Positions 17,486 through 24,579 of a stretch of 64,000 nt of DNA are shown here, piece after piece. Position 1 is the stretch's first letter. Every line of letters starts with the position of its first letter. Position numbers and translations under genes: made by a program. A model generated the notes under the pieces. The model had not been told where the DNA came from. It searched no databases and saw nothing but the letters and a program-made list of their open reading frames with translations. This stretch comes from VRUE01 sp963814915 (GTDB taxonomy: Bacteria > Actinomycetota > Thermoleophilia > Solirubrobacterales > 70-9). The DNA lies in assembly GCA_963814915.1 (NCBI GenBank), contig CAWFEI010000014.1, positions 1 to 64,000 of the forward strand, read 5' to 3'.

Positions 17486-18412
17486 CTACTGGGGGGAGCG
17501 GTAGGCCGGGAAGAAGCCCGTCGGGGGGCGGCCTGCGGAGAGGAGGTCGTAGGCGCCGCGGTCGCAGACGATCTCCGAGCTGTGCCAGGGCTGCTCGCGA
17601 TTGGCGAAGCCGCGCTTGAACTCCTCCAGCGCGTCGCCGCGGGCGAGGCCGCCGCCGAGGTTGAGCGGCAGCTCCTGCGCGGCCGCGAGCTCGACCAGCG
17701 CCGCGACGACGTTCTTCATCGGCGAGTCGCGCAGGTGCGCGTCGGCGCTGCCGCTGAGGTAGTAGTGCAGGAAGCCGTCGCTGCGCACGGCCAGCGAGGC
17801 CGCGGCCAGGGCGCCATCCGGAGCGTCGGCGATCGCCAACCAGGCCCGCTCGGATTCGAGGATGCGATCGAAGTAGGCGGGGGCGAAGAAGTAACGCTCG
17901 CCGGCGCCGGTGCGGCGCATCGTCTGCTCGTAGGCGGCGAGGAACCCGGCGCGCTCCTCCGCCGTGGTCTCGGAGCCCGGGACGACCCGCACCCCGTAGC
18001 CCGCACGGCGATTCTTGTTGATCCGGTTGCGGTCGCTGCCGCGGGTCTTCGGCGGCAGGGCCGGGTCGGCGATCTGCACGACGTTGCGCTCGGCCGCGCC
18101 GGCAAGCGGCGGCTCGCCGAGCGTGTGGCGGAGGAAGATCGAGACGAGCCCCGTGGGCGACCAGTCGACCTCGCCAGGGTCGACCCGCCCGCCGACGATT
18201 CCGGGGTAGCCGTAGGGGGAGATCGCATCGTGCTCATCCGTGTCGGGAATCCCGCGGACGATCAGCGGCGCGACCAGGTCCCCGTCGCCGGTGACGATCC
18301 GCAGCGTGTGGGTGACGCCCTCGGCATCGAGGAAGGGCCGCGAGCGGAAAAGCTCCTCGCTCTCCGCGACGGCGCCGCGGTCCGCGATCAGCTCGGCGCG
18401 TGCTCCGCTCAC
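17486..18412 (-). CDS. FemAB/BioF2-like GNAT acyltransferase
   Basis: A 308-residue protein of the FemAB-like double-GNAT group, which transfers amino acids or acyl groups in cell-envelope synthesis. Recognisable features are the SPYGYPGIVGG block near residues 86-96, RNRINKNRRAGYGVRV near 130-145, FLAAYEQTMRRTGA, an FLHYYLSGSADAHLRDSPMK block, and the end LNLGGGLARGDALEEFKRGF. The start is GTG 18412, overlapping the TGA of the upstream GNAT gene (GTGA at 18409-18412), so the two are translationally coupled. It is the last gene of the leftward polysaccharide cluster. The substrate is unknown, but a cell-surface glycan or sugar nucleotide is likely. Confidence 0.75.
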   Translation of the reverse strand: MSGARAELIADRGAVAESEELFRSRPFLDAEGVTHTLRIVTGDGDLVAPLIVRGIPDTDEHDAISPYGYPGIVGGRVDPGEVDWSPTGLVSIFLRHTLGEPPLAGAAERNVVQIADPALPPKTRGSDRNRINKNRRAGYGVRVVPGSETTAEERAGFLAAYEQTMRRTGAGERYFFAPAYFDRILESERAWLAIADAPDGALAAASLAVRSDGFLHYYLSGSADAHLRDSPMKNVVAALVELAAAQELPLNLGGGLARGDALEEFKRGFANREQPWHSSEIVCDRGAYDLLSAGRPPTGFFPAYRSPQ

Positions 18413-18954
18413 GGCAGGAGGTCCGCCGCGGCGGCGCGGAACTCGTCGGGCAAGACGCCCCAGACCTCGCAGTCGTCAACGCCGTCGGGGCGTTGGAGGT
18501 GGCCGCGCATCGTCCCCTCGTGCTTCCAGCCGAGCCCGGTCACGGTCTTCTTCGCGATCTCGTTGCGGGCGGGGATCCGCCCGTAGACGCGGTGGGCGCC
18601 GAACTCGTCGAAGGCCTTGGCGATCGTCAGCGCCTCGGCGCGGCGCCCGACGCCCTTGCCGCGCACGTCGTCGCCGATCAGCGCCCCCAGCTCCGGCGCG
18701 GTCTGGCGGAAGAGGCCGTAGAGCGCCGTGAAGCCGACCGGCTCGGCGTAGCCCTCGACCACGATCGCGTACTTACGGTCCTCCGCCGGCCCGTCGATCG
18801 CCCGGCCGACCCAGGCCTCCGCTTGCTCGCGGGTGAAGCCGTCGCGCTGCTCCATCAGGGTCTTGGTCGCCTCGGGGTTGTTGAACCAGCGGTGCACCGC
18901 CGCGGCGTCGCCGGGCTCGAACCGGCGCAGGCTGACCTCGGGTCGCTCGCTCAC
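18409..18954 (-). CDS. RimJ/RimL-type GNAT acetyltransferase
   Basis: A 181-residue GNAT protein. LRRFEPGDAAAVHRWFNNPE at the start and the acetyl-CoA loop GALIGDDVRGKGVGRRAEAL near residues 110-128 place it with the RimJ/RimL group, as does the end RNEIAKKTVTGLGWKHEGTM. In a polysaccharide cluster such enzymes usually acetylate an amino sugar nucleotide (PseH/WbbJ-like roles), but this is inference. The start is taken as GTG 18954, just inside the end of the preceding gene region. Coding is continuous with the sugar transferase frame only because of a frameshift in that gene. Confidence 0.8.
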   Translation of the reverse strand: MSERPEVSLRRFEPGDAAAVHRWFNNPEATKTLMEQRDGFTREQAEAWVGRAIDGPAEDRKYAIVVEGYAEPVGFTALYGLFRQTAPELGALIGDDVRGKGVGRRAEALTIAKAFDEFGAHRVYGRIPARNEIAKKTVTGLGWKHEGTMRGHLQRPDGVDDCEVWGVLPDEFRAAAADLLP

Positions 18955-18964
18955 GCTCCGAACC

Positions 18965-19527
18965 CTAATCGGGCGCGAGGCCGTGGCCGGTGACGAGCAG
19001 CCAGGCGGTCTGGGCGAGGATGCGCAGGTCGAGGGCGAAGCCGCGGCGATCGACGTACTCGACGTCGAGCTCGATCCGCTCCTCCCAGGGGATGCCGGCC
19101 CGCCCCGGACCTGGGCCCAGCCGGTCAGGCCCGGGCGCACCTCGTGGCGGCGGTGCTGGAACGGAGTGTAGCCCTTCACCTGGGCCGGGATCGTCGGGCG
19201 CGGGCCGACGATCGCCATCTCACCGCGCAGGACGTTGAGCAGGTTGGGGATCTCGTCCAGCGAGGTGCGGCGCAGGAAGCGCCCGGCGGCGGTCACGCGC
19301 GGGTCGTCGCGGGCGACGACCTTGCCGACGCCGACCGGGTCGGAGCCCTGCACCATGGTGCGCAGCTTGAGCAGCTCGAATTCGCGGCCGCCGAGGCCGA
19401 CGCGCGTCTGCCGGTAGATCGCCGGCCCGCGGCTGCCGAGCCGGATCGCCAGCGCGGCGATCAGCAGGACCGGCGAGAGCACGACGAGGGCGAGCACCGC
19501 GATCAGGATGTCGAGCGCGCGCGGCAC
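18965..19527 (-). pseudogene. Initiating sugar-phosphate transferase, frameshifted
   Basis: Bacterial sugar transferase of the WcaJ/EpsL type, which attaches the first sugar-phosphate to undecaprenyl phosphate. One membrane helix (LDILIAVLALVVLSPVLLIAALAI) is followed by the family signatures FELLKLRTMV, LRRTSLDEIPNLLNVLRGEM, IVGPRPTIP and RPGLTGWAQVRG. After that point the frame is lost near 19098-19106. The expected end (AGIPWEERIELDVEYV through LLVTGHGLAPD) continues in another frame to the TAG at 18965. A one-base deletion in a G/C run would explain it. The GTG start at 19527 overlaps the stop of the upstream glycosyltransferase by one base. It could be a real mutation or an assembly error. 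Confidence 0.8.
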
Positions 19528-20667
19528 TAGCGCGTGCCCTCCGCCTTCTCCCAGGCCCCGGGCGCCCCGTGCCGCAGCCGGTCCCAGAGGCCGAGCGCGA
19601 TCGCCGCGGTGGTCAGCACGTAGTAGCGGGCGATGCGCAGCGGGCCGATCGGCAGCGCCCTGCCGAGCAGCGCCGCGGCGAGGACCGCGAGCTGGACCGC
19701 CAGGGCGAGCGCGTAGACCCAGCCCTGCCCGAGCAGGGCCACGCTGGCCGCCAGGGCGACGACGTGCAGGAAAGGGCTCGCGTAGCGCAGCAGCCGGTGC
19801 GAGAAAAGCTCGAACGCGTAGAGCGCCGGATAGCCGCGCGGGGCGAGCATCCGTTCGCCGACGACGATGTCCCAGATGCCGACCATCATCCGCCGTTTGC
19901 GCGCCAGCTCGCCCTCCAGGGTCGGCACCATCTTCTCCTCGGCGCGCGGCCCGGGGCACGTAGAGCGAGCGGCGGCCCCGCTTGGCGAGCAGGAACGGCA
20001 GCGAGAGGTCGTGGCTGCCGGCCGGCGGCAGCGGGATGTAGTCGGCGCGACGCACGGCGTAGATCGCGCCGTTGCCGGCAGTCACACCGGCGAGGCCGGA
20101 CTCCAGCTCGCGCACCGCCATCTCATAGCGCCAGTAGGCGCCCTCGAGATTGCCGCCGCCGGAATCGAGGAAGCGGACCTGCCCGCAGGCGTAGCCGACC
20201 GCGGGCTCGGCGAACGGCTCGACGAGGCGCCGCAGGGCGTCCGCGGCCCAGATGCTGTTGGCGTCGGAGAAGGCGATGAGCTCGCCGCTCGCGCGCTCGG
20301 CGGCGGCGTTCTGGGCGGCGACCTTGCCGCCGCGGGGCAGCTCGAGCACGAGGTCCGCGCCGGCCGCACGGGCGCGCTCGGCGGTGGCGTCGGCCGAGCC
20401 GTCGGAGGCGACGATCAGCTGCAGGCGCTCGCGCGGGTAGTCGAGCGCGAGCGCGTTCGCGACCTTGGCCGCGATCACGTCCTGCTCGTCGTAGGCGGCG
20501 ACGATCAGCGAGACATCGGGCAGGCGCTCCGCTCCCGCGCCCGCATCCGTCGTTCCGGGCCGGCCCTTCAACCGGGTCAGCATGAGAAGCAGCAAGGGAT
20601 ATCCCAGGTGCGTGTAGAGGATCGCCGCGACGCAGAGCCAGAAGATGACGGTTATGGCGAAGATCAT
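19527..20667 (-). pseudogene. Family 2 glycosyltransferase, frameshifted
   Basis: A membrane glycosyltransferase with an N-terminal helix (residues 2-25), then the GT2 domain: PDVSLIVAAYDEQDVI, LQLIVASDGSAD, FSDANSIWAADALRRLV and AGNGAIYAVRR. The frame is lost near 19943. The rest (EEKMVPTLEGELARKRRM, then three C-terminal helices to WEKAEGTR) continues in a second frame to the TAG at 19527. Joining them gives about 379 residues, normal for the family. A single inserted base in GCGCGC-type sequence would account for the break. The ATG at 20667 lies 15 bp from palindromic element A. Its place next to the initiating transferase suggests it adds an early sugar. Confidence 0.8.
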
Positions 20668-20681
20668 TTGCTTTGGTAGGG

Positions 20682-20800
20682 AGGGGGTAGGGGTGTCCCC
20701 CCCGGTTGCTGGGTTTTTCGCCTAGGAGTTGTTCTCTCTCGCCGAGCCTGCTGTGCGAAAAACAGGACGCCGCTGACCGGGAGGGACACCCCTACCCCCT
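20682..20800. repeat. Palindromic element A (119 bp)
   Basis: Outer arms 20682-20705 and 20777-20800 are inverted repeats matching at 23 of 24 bases (left arm begins AGGGGGTAGGGGTGTCCC). The 71-bp interior (20706-20776) begins with GCTGGGTTTTTCGCCT, has a 12-base segment, then CTCTCGCCGA, and ends GCGAAAAACAGGACGCC. The same interior with a different 12-base segment occurs in inverted orientation in element B (25700-25769). The right arm contains the stop codon of the glycosyltransferase gene ending at 20792, so the element has rewritten that gene's last codons. Confidence 0.85.
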
Positions 20801-21907
20801 CTTCTCGAGAAGTTCGCGGTAGAGCGCGATGGTCTTGCGCGCAGCCTCGTCCCAGGAGTAGGCGCCGGCGGCGGCGCGTGCGGCTGCTTCGCCCAGCTCC
20901 TTGCGGGCGGCCTCGTCCCAGACCAGTTCGGCGAGGGTCGCCGCCAGCGACGCCGGATCCTCGGGCGGGACGAGGCGGGCCGCGCCCTGCTCGGCAACCT
21001 CCGGGAAGCCGCCCACCGCGCTGAGGACCAACGGCTTGCCGAAGGCGAGCGCCGCATAGAGGACGCCGCTGTGCTCGACGTCGCGATACGGCAGGGCGAG
21101 GACGTCGGCGGAGCGCATCAAGGCGGGGATCTCGGCGTCCTCGACGAAGCGTGGGAGGAAGCGGACGCGGCCGGGGGCCTCGCTCGCGAGGTCGCGCAGG
21201 GGGGCCAGGTCCATGCGCGGGTTGCCGACGATCCAAAGCTCCGCCCCCCTGACCCGCCGGAATGCCCGCAGCAGGGTGTCGACCCCCTTGTAGGGGCGCA
21301 GCAGGCCGAAGAAGAGGATCACCGGGCCATCCGCCCCCCGCAGCTCGGCGGGCAGCGGCTTCTCCTCGGGCAGCCGGGTCAGGTAGTCGAACGCGCCGTG
21401 GTGGATCGTGTGCACCCGGGCGGGGTCGAGGCCGACGACCTCGCGCAGGCGCCGCGCGCCGTGCTCGGAGTGGGCGATCGTCGCGTCCATCGCGCCGAAC
21501 GCGCGGCGCGCGCCGGCAAGCTGGCGGCGGCTCGGCCGCGGCGGCAGCACGTAGTGGGCGGTCATCGCACGCGGGCGGCGGGGCGGCAGCAGCAGCGAGT
21601 CGAGGCCGAGCAGGGTCAGCCACTGGTAGTGGAGGACGTCGGCGTCGGCCTGGCGGCGCAGGCGCAGCATGTCCGGCAGGTGCTCGGCCAGCTTGAAGGC
21701 GCGGCGGGCGCGGGCGTCGAGGCCGCGGGCCGCGCTGCGGCGGTAGAAGCTCTCGCGCACCCGGTAGCCCTCCGCCTCGGGCACCGGCCCGTAGAGGAAA
21801 TGGCTGGTCAGCAGCTCGACCTCGGCGCCCGCGCGGGCGAGCGCCGCGGCCAGGGCGCGGTCGTACGGGGGCGTGAAGGCCGAGGGGTCGACCAGTTGCA
21901 CACGCAT
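20792..21907 (-). CDS. Family 4 glycosyltransferase
   Basis: A 371-residue GT-B glycosyltransferase. The N-terminal half begins MRVQLVDPSAFTPPYDRALA. The C-terminal GT4 half shows VILFFGLLRPYKGVDTLLRA, LWIVGNPRMDL, VLALPYRDVEHSGVLYAALAFGKPLV and SAVGGFPEV, which form the donor-nucleotide site. The start is ATG 21907. The final codons (EKRG then TAG) lie in the right arm of palindromic element A. It is divergent from the GT2 gene at 22088, with palindromic element F between them. It probably adds a sugar to the surface glycan; donor and acceptor are unknown. Confidence 0.88.
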   Translation of the reverse strand: MRVQLVDPSAFTPPYDRALAAALARAGAEVELLTSHFLYGPVPEAEGYRVRESFYRRSAARGLDARARRAFKLAEHLPDMLRLRRQADADVLHYQWLTLLGLDSLLLPPRRPRAMTAHYVLPPRPSRRQLAGARRAFGAMDATIAHSEHGARRLREVVGLDPARVHTIHHGAFDYLTRLPEEKPLPAELRGADGPVILFFGLLRPYKGVDTLLRAFRRVRGAELWIVGNPRMDLAPLRDLASEAPGRVRFLPRFVEDAEIPALMRSADVLALPYRDVEHSGVLYAALAFGKPLVLSAVGGFPEVAEQGAARLVPPEDPASLAATLAELVWDEAARKELGEAAARAAAGAYSWDEAARKTIALYRELLEKRG

Positions 21908-21939
21908 AGCGGGCGATTATCGTGGCCTGCGTGCCGCCC

Positions 21940-22102
21940 GGTGTCCTGTCCCATAACGTGGGCCGAGAAATGACGAGGCACAGGCCTTGCCAGACAAGGA
22001 CGCAGGGAGCCCGAATAGCAGCGCTATTTGGGCGACCGAGGACGCTGTATGGCGACGATCTGGGGCCGTCATTTCCGGTCTGACGTTATGAGACAGGACG
22101 CC
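21940..22102. repeat. Palindromic element F (163 bp hairpin)
   Basis: Almost the whole segment folds back on itself about a centre near 22018 (AATAGC AGC GCTATT). The outermost arms 21940-21959 and 22083-22102 match at about 18 of 20 bases (GTCCTGTC, then CATAACGT). Inner blocks (GAAATGACG with CGTCATTTC) also pair. It lies between two divergent glycosyltransferase genes. The ATG of the rightward one (22088) is inside its right arm. The end ACAGGACGCC is shared with elements A and B; the rest differs. Confidence 0.8.
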
Positions 22103-23023
22103 CAACTCTCCTACTGCGTCGTGAACACGAACGGCCGCGAGGACCTGCTCGCCTGCCTCGACGCGATCGAGCGCACCCACCCGGCCGAGCTGGAGCGCGA
22201 GGTCCTCGTGCTCGACAACGCCTCCGACGACGGCTCGGCCGAGGCCGTGCGGGCGCGCGGCGGCGACGCGCGGCTGATCACGCTGCAACGGCGCGAGGGC
22301 AAGGCGGCGAACGACTCGCGGCTGATGCGCGAGGCGAGCGGCCGCTACTGCCTGCTGCTCAACGAGGACTCCGAGCTGCGGCCCGGCGCGACCGCGGCGC
22401 TGCTCGCCGCGCTCGACGCGGACCCGCGCGCGGGCGCCGCGGGGGCGCAGCTGCTCAGCTCCAGCGGCGAGCCCGTTTCCTGCGCCTGGCGCTTCCCCGG
22501 TGTCGGCACGGCGCTCGCGGGGGCCCTTTTCCTCCACCGCCTGCTGACCGTGCAGAGCAAGGGGACGCGGACGCGGCGGGTCGACTGGGCGCAGTCGAGC
22601 GCCCTGATGGTGCGCCGCGAAGCGGCCGCCCAGGTCGACTACCTCGACCCGGCCTTCTTCGTCTACTACGACGAGTGCGACTTCTGCAAGCGCCTCGGCG
22701 AGGCCGGCTGGCGCACGCTTTTCGTGCCCGCGGCGCGGGCCGTCCACCACGACCAGCTCTCGACCGACCTCGCGGCCGGCCTGCCGCGCATCGTCGAATT
22801 CCACCGCAACCGAGATACGTATATGCGCAAGCACCACGGGCGGGCGGCGGCGCTGGCGGTGCGAGGGCTCACCGCCTGGTCGTACGCCCTGCGCGCCGCG
22901 GCAGCGCTCGTCATGCCCGGATATTCGTCCCGGATCATGCTCGCCCACGCGCGGCAGGCTCTATTTCCTGCGAAGGGCGAAAGCCTGAGGGATCGGGCGT
23001 TGCGGGGGGGCCATCCCGGGTAG
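22088..23023 (+). CDS. Family 2 glycosyltransferase (rhamnosyltransferase-like)
   Basis: A 311-residue GT2 enzyme. LSYCVVNTNGREDLLACLDAI opens the nucleotide-binding fold, VLVLDNASDDGS and LLLNEDSELRPGA give the acidic metal-binding motifs, and LDPAFFVYYDECDFCKRLGEAGW is typical of rhamnosyltransferase-like proteins. It has no clear membrane helix. I start at ATG 22088, because upstream in-frame residues are encoded by palindromic element F, whose right arm still supplies the first five codons. It is the only rightward gene in the cluster between 17.5 and 29 kb, and its stop lies 5 bp from that of the convergent flippase gene. Confidence 0.85.
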   Translation: MRQDAQLSYCVVNTNGREDLLACLDAIERTHPAELEREVLVLDNASDDGSAEAVRARGGDARLITLQRREGKAANDSRLMREASGRYCLLLNEDSELRPGATAALLAALDADPRAGAAGAQLLSSSGEPVSCAWRFPGVGTALAGALFLHRLLTVQSKGTRTRRVDWAQSSALMVRREAAAQVDYLDPAFFVYYDECDFCKRLGEAGWRTLFVPAARAVHHDQLSTDLAAGLPRIVEFHRNRDTYMRKHHGRAAALAVRGLTAWSYALRAAAALVMPGYSSRIMLAHARQALFPAKGESLRDRALRGGHPG

Positions 23024-23028
23024 GCCTC

Positions 23029-24570
23029 TCACCAGCGGGAGTCCTCGTCCGCAATCTCTGCCTCGAACGACTCTGGGATGTTGCCGTCCACCGCGGCCGG
23101 GCGGGATGCGGCGGAGCGGAAGTCGGCCAACAGCTCGCCGGGATGTCGCAACCGAGCCAGCCAGCCGCGCTCCTCCGCGGTGAAGAAGCCGCTGAGGAGG
23201 AGTAGAGCCGGGTAGAAACACCAGAGCGCTATCCGAAGGACGAGCCCCAGGGCGCCACTCGTCGGCAGGAGTAATTCGCCCAAGAGGACGAGGGCAGCGG
23301 AGACGAGCACGATACGGGCGAGGCGGCCCCACTGGTAGGGGACCGGGAAGAGGCGCTGGGTGAGCACGTACATCAGCGCGACGACGACCACGTACGAGGC
23401 GACCAGGGCGAGGCCGGCGCCGACGATGCCCAGCGGCGGGACGAGGATCAGGTTGAGGGCGACATTGGTGAGCAGGGCTGCGATCGTCGCCGGGAAGTTG
23501 AACTCGGTGCGGCCCGTTCTGCCGAGGATGACGACCAGCACCATGTAGAGGGCGTAGAGGGTGACGCCGGTGGCGATCAGGCCGATCGCTTCGTAGGAGT
23601 CGAAGAACTGCGGCGCGGCGAGGATGCGGACGATCCAGCGCGAGAAGAGCCACATCCCGGTGACGACGAAGGCGCAGCCGGCGACGAACCAGGTGACGAT
23701 CGCCGCGTAGGCGAGGCGCGCCTCGCCGTCGTCGCGGATCGAGTAGGCGAGCGGCGGCCAGGCGAGCTGGAAGCCGCGGACGAGCACGTTGACCGCCTGC
23801 GCGAACTTGACCGCGAGCGAGTAGAGGCCGGCCTCCGCCAGGCCGGCGCTGCGGACGATGACGATCCGGTCGACGAAGTTGAGCAGGTAGAGCGAGAGCT
23901 CGGCCGGCATCGTCGGCAAGCCGAAGCGGGTCAGCCGTCGCAGCAGCGGGCCGTCGACCCAGAGCGAGAGGCGACGGCGGTGGACGACGATCAGCGCCAG
24001 CACGACGGCGGCGCCGCTGACGTAGCTGCCGAGCAGCAGGCCACGGGCGCCCTCGCCCTGGCCGACTACGAGCACGATGGTGAGCGCGATCGCGGCGAGC
24101 ACGTTGACGATCGTGGTGACGAAGTAGGCACGGGCTCGCTCCTCGAGCCGGAACAGGGTCAGCAGGTACTCGTGCAGCGTCGCGACCCAGAGGCCGCCGA
24201 TCGCGATGCGGGCGAGGTCGGGCGCGGGCCGGTCGAGCAGCGCTTCGGAGATCGGCCCGGCGAACGGCAGCGCGATCAGGGCGGCGACGGTCGAGAGCCA
24301 GAAGAGCGCGGCGAAAGAGGTTGAGACGACCCTGGCCGGATCCTCGTCGCCCTTGTAGTAGAAGCGCAGCAGGGCCTCGATCAGGCCGAAGCGGACGACG
24401 ATGCTGGCCGAGACTACGGCGGCGAAGAGAACCTCGGCGGCGCCGTAGTCGGCGGGGGTCAGGTAGCGCGTGTAGAGCGGCAGCAGGGCGACCGCGATCA
24501 GCTTCGAGACGATGCTCGCCGCGGTGTAGGCGGCGCCGGTCGTCGCGAGGCGGCGGAGGTAGCCCGACAC
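23029..24570 (-). CDS. Wzx-type polysaccharide flippase
   Basis: A 513-residue integral membrane protein with about 14 helices, of the MOP (Wzx/MATE) flippase superfamily. It would move lipid-linked oligosaccharide across the cytoplasmic membrane. The N-terminus (GAAYTAASIVSKLIAVALLPLYTRYLTPADYG) and LNFVDRIVIVRSAGLAEAGLYSLAVKFA match the polysaccharide biosynthesis flippase pattern. A 40-residue hydrophilic tail follows the last helix. It starts at GTG 24570, 9 bp after the stop of the upstream polymerase/ligase gene, so the two are probably cotranscribed. Substrate specificity is not predictable. Confidence 0.88.
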   Translation of the reverse strand: MSGYLRRLATTGAAYTAASIVSKLIAVALLPLYTRYLTPADYGAAEVLFAAVVSASIVVRFGLIEALLRFYYKGDEDPARVVSTSFAALFWLSTVAALIALPFAGPISEALLDRPAPDLARIAIGGLWVATLHEYLLTLFRLEERARAYFVTTIVNVLAAIALTIVLVVGQGEGARGLLLGSYVSGAAVVLALIVVHRRRLSLWVDGPLLRRLTRFGLPTMPAELSLYLLNFVDRIVIVRSAGLAEAGLYSLAVKFAQAVNVLVRGFQLAWPPLAYSIRDDGEARLAYAAIVTWFVAGCAFVVTGMWLFSRWIVRILAAPQFFDSYEAIGLIATGVTLYALYMVLVVILGRTGRTEFNFPATIAALLTNVALNLILVPPLGIVGAGLALVASYVVVVALMYVLTQRLFPVPYQWGRLARIVLVSAALVLLGELLLPTSGALGLVLRIALWCFYPALLLLSGFFTAEERGWLARLRHPGELLADFRSAASRPAAVDGNIPESFEAEIADEDSRW

Positions 24571-24579
24571 GGGTTGAGC

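Noticed and set aside
18409..20667. A single 752-residue multidomain glycosyltransferase/sugar transferase/acetyltransferase
   Set aside because: Domains are joined by out-of-frame segments; correcting two frameshifts gives three ordinary-length proteins with proper starts.
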